NCBI GenBank assembly: GCA_019359035.1
Contig: JAHHIC010000044.1
Location: forward strand, 1-64,000
DNA from: Scytonematopsis contorta HA4267-MV1
GTDB lineage: Bacteria > Cyanobacteriota > Cyanobacteriia > Cyanobacteriales > Nostocaceae
Direction: 5' to 3'
DNA length: 64,000 nt
The notes under the pieces are model-generated. The model saw only the letters and a list, made by a program, of their open reading frames with translations. It ran no database searches and was not told the origin of the DNA. Shown piece by piece: positions 53,343 to 62,545 of this stretch (within the stretch, counting starts at the first letter, position 1; each line of letters begins with the position of its first letter). A program made the position numbers and the translations under genes.

Positions 53343-53759
53343 TCCTCCATAGATTAATCGCTGGGTTGTAGTGCGGGCATCTTGCCCGCTTTTGGTAGTA
53401 GGTAGTACTCGCTTTTGGCAGTATGTACTAGCTAATTTCGGCAGTATGTACTAGCTAATTTCGGCAGTATGTACTAGCTAATTTCGGCAGTATGTACTAG
53501 CTAATTTCGGCAGTATGTACTACCCGAATTTGGTAGCAAGCAAGATGCTTGCACTACCACTTTTTACAATCTGCTTCATAAGCAATTATAGTCTGCTAAT
53601 ATTCAACTAATTACCGAGAGTATGCATTATCTAGAATTGTCCTAGATAATTCTACTGATATATCTTTCATTCGCGAATGGTACACGAAATAAACAAGTAA
53701 AACCCTCTATTTGAGCCGCTATTTCACATACTTAATAAATGTTTACAAAAGTGTTGTAA
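53343..53759. other. intergenic region with tandem repeat
   Basis: Contains a hairpin GCGGGCATCTTGCCCGC at about 53374 and the 23-bp tandem repeat at 53417-53531, which are bracketed by complementary TAGTGC/GCACTA segments. The rest is AT-rich. Confidence 0.6.
53417..53531. repeat. 23-bp tandem repeat, five units
   Basis: Unit GGCAGTATGTACTAGCTAAT plus TTC, four identical copies from 53417 and a fifth that diverges after TACTA. Each unit contains a TAGTACATAC-like palindromic piece. Copy number may vary between strains. Confidence 0.9.
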
Positions 53760-54308
53760 ATGGAACTTTCTAGTAGGGCAATAAGATTAGCACTTCCATC
53801 TGATATCCCAAGATTGCAAGAACTTATCCCGCTATCCGTTCGTTCTTTGCAAGCAGCGTATTATTCCTCAGACCAAATGGAAGCAGCATTAGGGACGATT
53901 TTTGCTGTTGACCGTCAACTTATTAAGGACGGCACATATTTTGTTGTTGAGCAAGAAAAAGAAATTATTGCTTGCGGTGGTTGGAGTCAGCGTAAGTCAC
54001 TTTTTGGAGGAGATGATGGGAGAATGGAAGAAGACTTAATGCTAGACCCACAGCACGACCCCGCTCGTATCAGGGCATTTTTTGTTCACCCAGGATGGAC
54101 ACGTAAAGGTCTGGGTAGTAGCATTTTAACTGCGTGTGAAAAGGCAATACGAGAGGCACATTTTCACAAAATTAACTTAGTGGCGACTTTAGGGGGTGAA
54201 CCGCTTTACAAATCTTTTGGTTACACCGTTGTGCAGCGATATGAAATTCCTATGTCTGGTGGACTAAGTTTGCCAGTGCTACAGATGGCAAAGCATTTAA
54301 AAAGGTAA
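53760..54308 (+). CDS. GNAT family N-acetyltransferase
   Basis: A 182-residue GNAT protein. Acetyl-CoA loop IRAFFVHPGWTRKGLGSSIL (R-K-G-L-G), followed by CEKAIREAHFHKINLVATLG and EPLYKSFGYTVVQRYEI, the usual domain end. Substrate unknown. Monocistronic; no toxin-antitoxin partner adjacent. Confidence 0.88.
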   Translation: MELSSRAIRLALPSDIPRLQELIPLSVRSLQAAYYSSDQMEAALGTIFAVDRQLIKDGTYFVVEQEKEIIACGGWSQRKSLFGGDDGRMEEDLMLDPQHDPARIRAFFVHPGWTRKGLGSSILTACEKAIREAHFHKINLVATLGGEPLYKSFGYTVVQRYEIPMSGGLSLPVLQMAKHLKR

Positions 54309-54551
54309 AATTCAGAAAATGAATTATACAAAATTCAGCAAGATTAGACAATTTTCCACAAGAACAGGAAAGACCAAAGCAATAAAATTTGTGTACGATT
54401 AAAGTGGCAATTTCCGCTAATGGGAATTGAGGATTGAAACATGACTGGCGACCATGTTGCCTAGTTAAAAAGGTATCCTAACTCTCTACCCCGCTAGCAA
54501 TAAACAACCCTACCCCCCAGCCCTAAATGGAAGAGAAATAGAGAAATAACA

Positions 54552-54630
54552 ATGACACAAAATCGACTCACAACAAGTTTCGGCATCCCCGTCAGCGATA
54601 ACTAAAATTCTCTTACTACTGGGGATAACG
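54552..54630 (+). pseudogene. 5' fragment of a catalase gene
   Basis: Frame MTQNRLTTSFGIPVSDN, stop, NSLTTGDNG matches the conserved N-terminus of monofunctional haem catalases (LTT-x-G-x-PV-x-DNQNSLTAG). The Gln codon is TAA here and the similarity ends where the degenerate CRISPR repeat starts. Confidence 0.75.
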
Positions 54631-54743
54631 GTCAATCCCTAATAGGGAGTAAGATAAATCCTGACCTCCAATTCACAGTAGCTCTAGCACTACCGGAACA
54701 AACCGAGTTTCAATCCGTAGTAAGGACTAAAAGAAATTTCAAC
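54629..54743. CRISPR. degenerate CRISPR relic: two repeats, one spacer
   Basis: Two 37-nt segments, 54629-54665 and 54707-54743, agree at about 25 positions with each other and carry the pattern TCAATCC-x-TAGTAGG and ending ATTTCAAC typical of the cyanobacterial repeat GTTTCAATCCCTAATAGGGA. A 41-nt spacer lies between. No cas gene of that type is nearby. Repeats are too decayed to be functional. Confidence 0.5.
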
Positions 54744-54858
54744 TTTTAGAACTCAGTTCCATTTTTAATTATTTTTATTTATAATCCAGGCACAACCTAG
54801 CTAAATAATTGAGAAAATAAGAGCCTCCCTACAATAAAGGGAGGATGTGCTTAGAAAA

Positions 54859-55263
54859 TTAAATTGATTTGATTACACGGTCTTGTTGTAAGAGTTTCTT
54901 GCCACGGAAAATATCCAAGGAAGCGCCATTTACAATGTAAGTGATATTTCCACTTTTTACAACGTATCCAGTACCTTCTTCGGTTTCAGCAGGGAGAGGT
55001 GCAGTACGTTTGCCACTTATTTTATCAATCCCCGTATAAAAGTAACCCTGTTTTTTATCACAGATATAAATCTTAAAATTTTTAGTTTCAAAATAATTTA
55101 TCAGTCTTCCTCCTATATTTTTAGGACAACTTCCTTTCTGTACAGAAGTAGAAGCGATTGCATTTCCGCCAAAGTTTAGTGCAAGCAAAGGAACGCTTAT
55201 ACTAATTAGCGCCAATAATTGCGCGACGGATTTATGATACTTAATTTGTTGTAAGATAGACAT
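54859..55263 (-). CDS. secreted protein of unknown function
   Basis: A 134-residue protein with a signal peptide (VAQLLALISISVPLLALNFG, cleavage near AIAST). Mature part has two Cys (GSCPKNIGG and IYICDKKQG) and a GYVVKSGNITYIVNGASLDI beta region. No family recognised. Similar in size to the secreted protein at 50976-51446 but not obviously homologous. Confidence 0.7.
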   Translation of the reverse strand: MSILQQIKYHKSVAQLLALISISVPLLALNFGGNAIASTSVQKGSCPKNIGGRLINYFETKNFKIYICDKKQGYFYTGIDKISGKRTAPLPAETEEGTGYVVKSGNITYIVNGASLDIFRGKKLLQQDRVIKSI

Positions 55264-56079
55264 GATTAATAATTCCTTGCGTAAATAATATGGTGTACTC
55301 TGATAATTTTGAATCGATATGAAGTTGTGTTTCCACTCCTTCTGTAACTATATAGGGATAAGTTTTTTAGTTTATGCACTATATACTTTCCTGTCAACAC
55401 AAAAAAATCTAGAGCTTAGTTAATCATCGTTAGTGACATAAATTCAAAATTTTTAGCTAAGAAATAGTAATGAAAAATTGAAAATAATTTAAAAATAAGT
55501 TGATATTTTTGAAATTATCAATTGTCGAAGTATCCTAAATTAAATAATTAAAAAATTGAGTGATTGGGAAATGGGATTACTATTGTAATGGCACTCCTTT
55601 TCTTCCTCGAAGCAATTAAAAGCACAGCCAAGAATATTAGCAAGTAAAGGGAGCTCCAAAAAATAAATTATTCAATCTTGTGGGGTGGGCATCCTTGCCC
55701 GCCCGCGTTTATTGACAACATTCCATGCAATTCCACAATCAAAATTGGTGATTTTTTTATTTGGAAGTCCCTGACTTAAATAAGTTACAGGTAAATTCTA
55801 CATAGTAATAGCTACTATTTAATGTTGTGTCTGTTTTCAATATGCTTACTCTATCTATAAATATTTAAAATATTTAACTACGTCAATTATTATTATCAGA
55901 TTTACTCGCACTTCCAGTAACATACTTTTTATAGTCAATCAAGCTCTACCAAGCAAAATCTATCTAAAAGAATAAAGTTAATTTTTATGTTTATCAAGCT
56001 GTAAATTCAGTTATAGAATATTGATGTCAACTCAATTAAAGTTGATACAGGGTTACTACTTTCTCAAGGAGAAAAAATC
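55264..56079. other. long intergenic region
   Basis: AT-rich, 816 bp. A hairpin GGGTGGGCATCCTTGCCCGC lies at about 55684-55704. The region from 55930 to 56079 probably contains the promoter of the double-glycine peptide gene; AAGGAG precedes its start by ten bases. No other gene recognised. Confidence 0.45.
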
Positions 56080-56292
56080 ATGAAGATTCTAGATTTACAA
56101 CACTTGGATACTTCTGAACAAGCCCTCAATGCTATCGGTGGTAGCGGGGGTAAATACCATAAGAAAGATTACGATAAGGATGATAAAAAAGGCAAAGATA
56201 AAGACTTTGACTTTGGCAAATACTTTGACAATTACTTTGACAAATACTTTGACAAAGGATATGACAAATACTTTGGCAAAAAATCTCATTAA
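56080..56292 (+). CDS. double-glycine leader peptide with YFDK-type repeats
   Basis: A 70-residue peptide: leader MKILDLQHLDTSEQALNAIG followed by GSGG, resembling leaders of cyanobacterial secreted small peptides cleaved after GG by PCAT/C39 transporters. The core is extremely rich in Lys, Asp, Tyr and Phe: KKDYDKDDKKGKDKDFDFGK followed by YFDNYFDKYFDKGYDKYFGK. No Cys, so not a lanthipeptide. Strong ribosome binding site AAGGAG. No maturation enzyme or transporter lies in the window. Function unknown; the acidic/aromatic repeat could bind Ca2+ or self-assemble (inference). Confidence 0.8.
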   Translation: MKILDLQHLDTSEQALNAIGGSGGKYHKKDYDKDDKKGKDKDFDFGKYFDNYFDKYFDKGYDKYFGKKSH

Positions 56293-56579
56293 CTAAAGCT
56301 ACTAGCATCAATTCACTAATGCTAATAATTGCGAGCATTGGTGATGATTAACCTGGAAATATGAAATTACAGGTTATTTAATAGCTTTTTTAATGCAAAG
56401 TTGATAGTTTGTAGCAAGCACTATATAATCCTTTACTAAAACCCATGTAGCGCTTGCTGCAAACTCATTAAGAGCCGCGACATTTATTTTATAAATCGCT
56501 CCTCTAGTTGGTAAGGACGGCAATCAAAGTTAATCCCACAAAAAAAGTTAATACGAAATCAAGGGAAAAGGTGAAGTCT

Positions 56580-57422
56580 TTACCCCAGACGATAGGCTTT
56601 TGGGGTAACTCCCGTAAGTTTCCGGAAATGCTTAGTTAAATGACTTTGATTTGCAAATCCAGATGCCAAAGCAACATCACAAATAGCTACATCCCCAAAC
56701 TTCAACAACAACTTTGCTCGTTCCACCCTTTGCTGAATTACGTATTGATAAGGAGAAATACCCATCGATTGTTTGAACAATTGACAAAAATAGTATTGGC
56801 TGATTTCAGCTAATTTAGCTAAGGCTATTAAACTAATTTCTTCATCAATATGGGCATTGATATATTCTAGTATTTCCTTTAATTTATATTTGGAAAGTCC
56901 ATCCTTATACTCCTGAGCAGATGATTTAAAGCAACAATAATTTCTTAGCAAATGAATACCCAAAATATTAGTAAGAGATTCTATGTATAACAGACACCCA
57001 ATACCATCTTGAATCATTTCACTTTTCAATGATAAAGCAATTGATTCCAATTGTGGGTCATTACTCAAAATGACTGGAGATAATTCAACCTTATCGGGAT
57101 TAATATAATCGGTTTCTATTGCAATTTGATACAAAAAATCTGGACTTATCATAAATACTAGAGCTTCATCTGTACTTTCCCAGTGGAAAAATGCAGGAAT
57201 ACCAGCAGGAAGCAAAAAAAAATCTCCTTTGCGTAGTTGTCCGTCATACTCTTTCCCAGCAAACTGATGTACTTGACGTGGGGAATAATTATTCAGGTTG
57301 AGAACAAGAATATGATGGTTTAATGGAGGAGATTCAAATTCGTCAGGAGGTTGAATATCATGTTCAATAACTATTTTACCTGAGTGTATAAATTTCCTGG
57401 ATAGATATCGGGGAAGCTTTTC
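56580..57422 (-). pseudogene. AraC-family regulator without start codon (5' truncated)
   Basis: The frame is open from 57422 to 56580 (280 codons) and aligns with the regulators at 29.4 and 34.3 kb except for the first 20 residues. No ATG, GTG or TTG lies in frame before the TTG at 57215, and a stop at 57423-57425 lies in a palindromic repeat. From the TTG, a 211-residue product keeping both HTH motifs (LIALAKLAEISQYYFCQLFK and ICDVALASGFANQSHLTKHF, end VTPKAYRLG) might be made. Probably a pseudogene or a shortened regulator. Confidence 0.78.
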
Positions 57423-57425
57423 TTA

Positions 57426-57501
57426 GTGCCATTCGGTATAAAACCCCACCGTCTGCACGGTGTTTGCAATCGGTTGGGGTCTGAATCCCCATCCGATTGC
57501 T
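57426..57501. repeat. double hairpin repeat replacing the AraC 5' end
   Basis: First hairpin CACCGTCTGCACGGTG; second has arms GCAATCGG (57467) and CCGATTGC (to 57501) with inner GGGG/CCCC. It starts right where the AraC reading frame is lost. Confidence 0.65.
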
Positions 57502-57597
57502 CCATCTGCCTTCTGCCTTCTTCAAACCTCTTTCTCAGATTCGCGGGTTTGACTTTATTTAGCCAGCTAATTAAATTGTGAAAAAATAAATTCAGCT

Positions 57598-58020
57598 TCA
57601 GTTATCACGAATTTGCAAAAGCAAGCGGCGAAATAGAAGTTGCTCCTCTAGGTTCAAGCCTTGCAATATCTGCTTGTTCACAGTATTCCAAGCTTGAGTA
57701 ACTGGTTCTTCAAGCTCGCGTCCCTTATCTGTTAAATAGACTCGGTAAGCACGGCCATCTTCGCAATCTCGACATCTTTCTAATAACCCCACTTGTTGCA
57801 TACGGTTTAGCATTTTCGTCAGGGTTGGAGGTTCTACCATCATCAGTTCTGCTAGTTCTGATTGAATTAACCCGTCTGTTTCCCACAGGTACGCGAGTAA
57901 TATCTCTTGTCCTATGTGGAGTCCGAATTCAGCCAAAGCCGTACTTACTTTGTGACGATGCGCTCTAGAGACTTGCATCATCAAGTAGGCCATGGTTTCT
58001 TGCATTGGTTTATCAGCCAT
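57598..58020 (-). CDS. MarR-family transcriptional regulator
   Basis: A 140-residue MarR protein: LIQSELAELMMVEPPTLTKM is the recognition helix pair and DCEDGRAYRVYLTDKG the wing. It is divergent from the porin-MFS operon, and an operator-like palindrome (58027-58046) abuts its start. It therefore probably controls itself and perhaps efflux by the MFS transporter in response to a small molecule. Confidence 0.9.
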   Translation of the reverse strand: MADKPMQETMAYLMMQVSRAHRHKVSTALAEFGLHIGQEILLAYLWETDGLIQSELAELMMVEPPTLTKMLNRMQQVGLLERCRDCEDGRAYRVYLTDKGRELEEPVTQAWNTVNKQILQGLNLEEQLLFRRLLLQIRDN

Positions 58021-58376
58021 ATGATAATTTAGTTAGCCGACTAAATAAAATTTACAATATATCTCTCTCTAATATCAAGGTGCGGGAAACCGAATTTTTC
58101 TTAGTCGTTGACTGTGAAAATCCCAAGATTAGACAATTTTTCACAAGAATGAGATAGACAGTAGTAGATTCATGCTTATATATTTTGTTCAGAGTTGAAA
58201 GAAGAAAAGTAACTCTATAGCCAATTTTATGGTTAACAAATTAGGACAAATTGCGATTGATACGGCTTTTTTGTGAGGATATTGAAAAATGGTAAACTTT
58301 ATCCAGAATACAGCAAATGTGGCAATTTTTAGTAAAATACGCGCCCATTTAGGCATTATGGGAGTTCCAAACTTAA
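58021..58376. other. intergenic control region marR/porin
   Basis: Divergent promoter region of 356 bp. Besides the palindrome at 58027-58046 I see no recognisable repeat. GGAG at 58361-58364 precedes the porin start. Confidence 0.5.
58027..58046. promoter_or_regulatory. probable MarR operator
   Basis: Perfect inverted repeat ATTTAGT-TAGCCG-ACTAAAT immediately upstream of the marR start codon. Such TTAGT-type palindromes are common MarR binding sites; the location fits autorepression. Confidence 0.65.
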
Positions 58377-60038
58377 ATGATAAAATTGATTAGTCAACTT
58401 TTCGGCAGTAGCATATGTGTCTTATTAATTACTTGGCAACAATCTAGGACGTTAGCTGAATTTACCGCTAATGCAGAACCAGAGAAGCTTCCACAATCAA
58501 TGCCTGCTGTAAGCATTAATCACCCAGTCATAGATATACCATTTATTTCTCAGGAGCAAAATAATTTACAGTTAACGCAGAACAACCGAGTCACTTCTGT
58601 TAGTCAACTGAAAGATGTGCAACCCACAGATTGGGCATTTCAAGCACTTCAGTCTTTAGTTGAACGCTATGGTGTAATCACAGGTTATCCTGACGGTACT
58701 TTTCGCGGAAACCGTGCTATTACGCGCTACGAATTTGCTGCTGCTCTTAATAAAGCGCTGACAGTAATAAGTGAGAGGACGGACAATCTTCCAAATATAT
58801 TCGTTGTTCGTGAAGACCTAGAAGTTTTAAAACGACTACAGCAGGAATTTGCAGCAGAATTAGCAAGTTTACGCAGTCGCATGGACAACTTAGAAGCAGG
58901 TTCCGCAAACTTAGAAGCGAATCAATTCTCTACCACAACTAAATTAACTGGTCAAGCTATTTTCGCTCTTAACGCAGGTGGCTTTGATGGTGAGCGCATA
59001 ATTGCTCCCAGGGGTGCTGTAATTTCTGAAGATAATCCCAACGCAACTTTTATTTACCGAGCTAGTCTAGACTTAAACAGCAGCTTTAGTGGTAGTGACC
59101 TGCTAAAAGTTCGACTGGTAACGGGTAGCAATGGTGCGGGTGATAACGCAGCAGGATTTCTAGAACCCAATTTGGGCAGTACCTTAGACTTCTCAATTCC
59201 AGGAAGGAACGATAGATTTAGTTTAGCAAGGTTGTACTATACCTTTGCTCCCGTGAAAGATTTAAAAGTAACAATTGGCCCAGCGATTGTTGCCCCAGAT
59301 TTTGTCGATAAAAACCGTTATGCTGGCAACAGCTTTTTGGACTTTTCTACACAAGCCTTAGTAAACAACTTTATTTTACTTCCCAGACCAGGGGGTGCGG
59401 GTGCGGTTGTTGATTGGCATCCAGGAGGAGGCTCAATAAAATTACGAGCATTGTATGTTTCTAGTGATGCTGCAGATAGATTACCAGAAAACCAACGTTT
59501 AATCGGTGGTGGCGCACCAGAAAATATTCGCTTATTTCCAACAGCAGGTGGGGGTGCTGCTGGAGGTTTATTTGGCGACCCATACCAGGGTTTTGTGGAG
59601 TTAGAATATTCTCCCAGCAAAGCTTTTAATCTTAAATTTCAATACAGTGGCGGCAAAATATTTGGTAGTAGCTTCAATGGGATTGGTGTCAATTTTGACT
59701 TAAAAGTAAATCAGTACTTAGGAGTTTTTGGTCGTTATGGTTATGCTAGTTATCCTGATACAAGCTTGGGTGATATTAATCCCAACTACTGGATGGCTGG
59801 GATTGCACTTCGAGATATTTTAATGCGGGGTTCTTTAGCTGGTATCGCTGTGGGGCAACCGTTTATTGAAAGCAACTTGGGGAATACAACCCAAACGAAC
59901 TTTGAAGCATTTTATAACTTACCGCTCAATGATAATATTCGCGTTACGCCCTTGTTGCAGGTAGTTACTAACCCTGCAAATCAAAACGCTAACGGTACGA
60001 TTCTTACAGGTACATTGCGAACGGTCTTTTCATTCTAA
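58377..60038 (+). CDS. iron-uptake/OprB-type porin with SLH domain
   Basis: A 553-residue outer-membrane protein. After an N-terminal signal sequence and linker, an SLH domain (about 75-135: SQLKDVQPTDWAFQALQSLV, GYPDGTFRGNRAITRYEFAA) anchors to the peptidoglycan; a coiled-coil segment (LEVLKRLQQEFAAELASLRS) follows, then a 16-strand beta-barrel of the OprB-like cyanobacterial porin family, ending with Phe (TGTLRTVFSF). Operon with the MFS gene 23 bp downstream. Confidence 0.9.
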   Translation: MIKLISQLFGSSICVLLITWQQSRTLAEFTANAEPEKLPQSMPAVSINHPVIDIPFISQEQNNLQLTQNNRVTSVSQLKDVQPTDWAFQALQSLVERYGVITGYPDGTFRGNRAITRYEFAAALNKALTVISERTDNLPNIFVVREDLEVLKRLQQEFAAELASLRSRMDNLEAGSANLEANQFSTTTKLTGQAIFALNAGGFDGERIIAPRGAVISEDNPNATFIYRASLDLNSSFSGSDLLKVRLVTGSNGAGDNAAGFLEPNLGSTLDFSIPGRNDRFSLARLYYTFAPVKDLKVTIGPAIVAPDFVDKNRYAGNSFLDFSTQALVNNFILLPRPGGAGAVVDWHPGGGSIKLRALYVSSDAADRLPENQRLIGGGAPENIRLFPTAGGGAAGGLFGDPYQGFVELEYSPSKAFNLKFQYSGGKIFGSSFNGIGVNFDLKVNQYLGVFGRYGYASYPDTSLGDINPNYWMAGIALRDILMRGSLAGIAVGQPFIESNLGNTTQTNFEAFYNLPLNDNIRVTPLLQVVTNPANQNANGTILTGTLRTVFSF

Positions 60039-60061
60039 AAACATTCATTCTAAAAAAATAT

Positions 60062-61276
60062 ATGAATCAACCTAATCCTAACTCAATTCTGACAAAAATC
60101 GCTTTACTTGCAAGCAGTAGCCTAACAGTGATGTCTGGTGCAACTATTGCTCCTTCTTTACCAGCAATGCAAGACCATTTTGCATCAATTACAAACGCTC
60201 AACTTTGGGTAAGACTGGTTTTAACTATTCCAGCTTTATTTATAGTTATTGGTTCCCCCATTGCTGGAGTAATTGTAGACCGATTGGGACGTAAACCTTT
60301 ATTAGTTGTCTCTGCTGTGTTGTATGGTTTAGCAGGTTGTTCTGGCTTTTTCCTCAATTCTTTGTTTGCTATTTTAGCTGGTCGCGCTTTATTGGGTTTA
60401 GCTGTCGCGGGAGTAATGGTAAGTGCTACGACGCTAATTGCTGACTATTATATAGGACAAGCTCGCGCAAATTTTATGGGTTTGCAAGCGGGATTTATGG
60501 GACTGGGAGGAGTAATATTTCTCTCTGCTGGTGGTGCTTTAGCTGAGGCAAATTGGCGTTACCCATTCCTAATTTATTTGTTTTCTTGGATACTTTTGCC
60601 ATTGATATTAGTATCTATATTTGAGCCAAATCGTACAATCCCTGAGATGTTGTCGGGAGAAAATCAACAAAAGACTAGCCCTGCAACACCAAGAAATTTA
60701 TTGATACTTGTGTATGGGATTACAACTCTTGTTCAAACAATTTTTTATTTGATACCAGTACAGTTACCCTTTTATCTCCGCAACCTGAATAATGCAACCC
60801 CCGCACAAAGTGGACAAGCGATTGCTCTTTGTACGTTATTGAGCGCTTTTGGTTCGATAATGTACGGCAAAGTTAAAGCACGGTTGGATTTTGTCAGTAT
60901 TTTACCTTTCATTTTCACTTTTTTGGGTATCGGTTATACCCTCATCGGTTTTGGGAAAAACTTGGGGGTAATAATGCTTGGTTTAGCTGTTGCGGGTGTG
61001 GGACTGGGACTTTTAATGCCGAATATGACGGTGTGGGTATCTTCAACTGTACCAGATGCGGTACGGGGAAGAGCTCTGGGTGGGCTTTCAACATCGTTAT
61101 TTTTAGGGCAATTTCTTTCTCCCATTATTGCCCAGCCTGTTAGTGTGCGGGTGGGTTTGGATATGACTTATGCTTTGAGTGGAGGGCTGCTTTTGGTTTT
61201 AGCTGTTGTTGTCGCTTTGATGAAACGGAAGATTATGGCTTTTAGTACAAATGTTATCTTCGGTGATAATGCATAA
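60062..61276 (+). CDS. MFS transporter (drug efflux-like)
   Basis: A 404-residue, 12-helix major facilitator. The inter-helix 2-3 loop GVIVDRLGRKPLLVVSA is the A motif, and RALLGLAVAGVMVSATTLIA the region of motif C-like helices. Drug/metabolite:proton antiporters of this group are commonly controlled by MarR proteins, as the divergent gene suggests. The adjacent porin gene may provide an outer-membrane partner, but there is no periplasmic adaptor. Confidence 0.88.
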   Translation: MNQPNPNSILTKIALLASSSLTVMSGATIAPSLPAMQDHFASITNAQLWVRLVLTIPALFIVIGSPIAGVIVDRLGRKPLLVVSAVLYGLAGCSGFFLNSLFAILAGRALLGLAVAGVMVSATTLIADYYIGQARANFMGLQAGFMGLGGVIFLSAGGALAEANWRYPFLIYLFSWILLPLILVSIFEPNRTIPEMLSGENQQKTSPATPRNLLILVYGITTLVQTIFYLIPVQLPFYLRNLNNATPAQSGQAIALCTLLSAFGSIMYGKVKARLDFVSILPFIFTFLGIGYTLIGFGKNLGVIMLGLAVAGVGLGLLMPNMTVWVSSTVPDAVRGRALGGLSTSLFLGQFLSPIIAQPVSVRVGLDMTYALSGGLLLVLAVVVALMKRKIMAFSTNVIFGDNA

Positions 61277-61833
61277 ACGGAACAATCATTAACTTATCTT
61301 GTGCCACATTTAAATGTGTTCACTCTACCTGTCACTATTTCAGAGGGGCTTATCGAGTTTGATAATTTTTAAATAAGTATACCCTGCGATAGATGCATAT
61401 ACACTAACAAATACTATAGTTAATTCTAATCATTATTTTTTGAATGCGATAAAATGTATACAGCATCTAAGCGGCTACTAAGCAGCAAGTAAACAGATAA
61501 TATGTTGACATACTAAGTGTATTGCTATACTATCATTCTTAATAGTTCATCAAATTTGCGGTGTCATCTAATACTTGGCGCTGTTTAAATATATTCTAGG
61601 TAAATCCTATAAGTTTTGTCCTAGTTATCTAGTTGATGTTACTTATTTGAATATTCCTGTAGTGTCTGGTAAGTATTTTACTAAGTGCAATTGATTTATA
61701 CATAAGCGTGGAAATGTATATATTTCCACAATTATATTATTGTGTTAGTTGCATTTATTAAAGGAGTTATTCAATTATCGTTTGAGTCTAAAATTTTGAA
61801 ATTTTCTGTTTAAATACCAATCGCTTGACAATT
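61277..61833. other. intergenic region
   Basis: AT-rich DNA after the MFS gene. No gene or strong repeat recognised. Confidence 0.4.
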
Positions 61834-61941
61834 ATGAAGAAGCTTAGTATTAGCAAATTTGCCAATTCTCATCATAGAAAAAAAGAAATTATTGGATACT
61901 TGATTATTGGTGTTGCTCCTGTTGCAATACTGCTTGGTTAA
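61834..61941 (+). CDS. possible small protein or truncated gene start
   Basis: A 35-codon frame MKKLSISKFANSHHRKKEII then GYLIIGVAPVAILLG. Basic N-terminus followed by one hydrophobic segment looks like a small membrane protein or the beginning of a larger exported protein. The stop coincides with the start of a palindromic repeat, so the gene may be truncated. Weak ribosome binding site. Confidence 0.35.
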   Translation: MKKLSISKFANSHHRKKEIIGYLIIGVAPVAILLG

Positions 61942-61944
61942 GAG

Positions 61945-62050
61945 ATTTTGTAGGTTAGGTTGAGGCTTTGCGTTCGCGCAGCGTCCGATAAAAGATAACC
62001 CAACAAAGCCCGCAAATGTTGGGTTGAGTAGAGCTACCCAACCTACGAGT
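61945..62050. repeat. palindromic repeat GTAGGTTAGGTTGAGG family
   Basis: Arms GTAGGTTAGGTTGAGG and its complement (CTACCCAACCTAC) flank inner AACCCAACAAA/TTGTTGGGTT-type stems; also CTTTGCGTTCGCGCAGCGTC at about 61965. A common cyanobacterial repeat. Confidence 0.7.
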
Positions 62051-62545
62051 TTTCGTATTTTCGAGCAAAACCTTCGCAGTATTGGCTTCTGTTGGACTGC
62101 AATTAGCTTGGAGGCAGAAGTACAAATATCAACTAGCTATGTATCCGTTCTATGCCCTCGCACTTAAAGCGACCGCAAGGGAAGAAAGGGTTTAAGCGAC
62201 CTTTAGAGAGACGCGGTGATATTGGGACATGGAGACACGGTTTCGATTGAAGACAGCCTTTTTCTCTACGTCACCACGTCCCTGCTTCACCGCGTCTCTT
62301 CCGAAAAACCTTCTAGCACTTCATGGTTCGGCAGTTGTTACGGTGGGAAAATGCCTGTACAACTGCACTCGTCATGTTGCATTCCTTCTGACATCTACCT
62401 TCGTCACACTACTTTCTTAGAAAAAGCGAATTGTAATTATTTGATACTCTAAGTCGGTGAGGCTCTAGGGAGATTCTTTGGAAATGTATGGGACTACCCA
62501 TTCAATAGCATCAAAAAATATCACAAAATATTTGGAGTCGTGGCT
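62051..62545. other. upstream region of the prenyltransferase gene
   Basis: Contains an inverted repeat around GAGACGCGGTGA (62209) and TCACCGCGTCTC (about 62286) and open frames of 60-80 codons with no recognised features (62216-62452). I do not call a gene. The promoter of the prenyltransferase should lie near 62450-62530. Confidence 0.45.

Larger units (their letters stand above)
54309..54858. other. intergenic region with gene and CRISPR relics
   Basis: Contains the catalase fragment and the degenerate repeats listed separately. Around 54405-54453 the sequence GGGAATTGAGGATTGAAAC has the typical end of another cyanobacterial CRISPR repeat but is single. Confidence 0.6.

Noticed and set aside
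56095-56338. Minus-strand frames opposite the double-glycine peptide
   Set aside because: Antisense shadows of a repetitive gene with a strong ribosome binding site on the plus strand.
62216-62452. Open frames of 63-78 codons upstream of the prenyltransferase
   Set aside because: Two frames overlap in the same direction, neither has a ribosome binding site or family features, and they contain a repeat.
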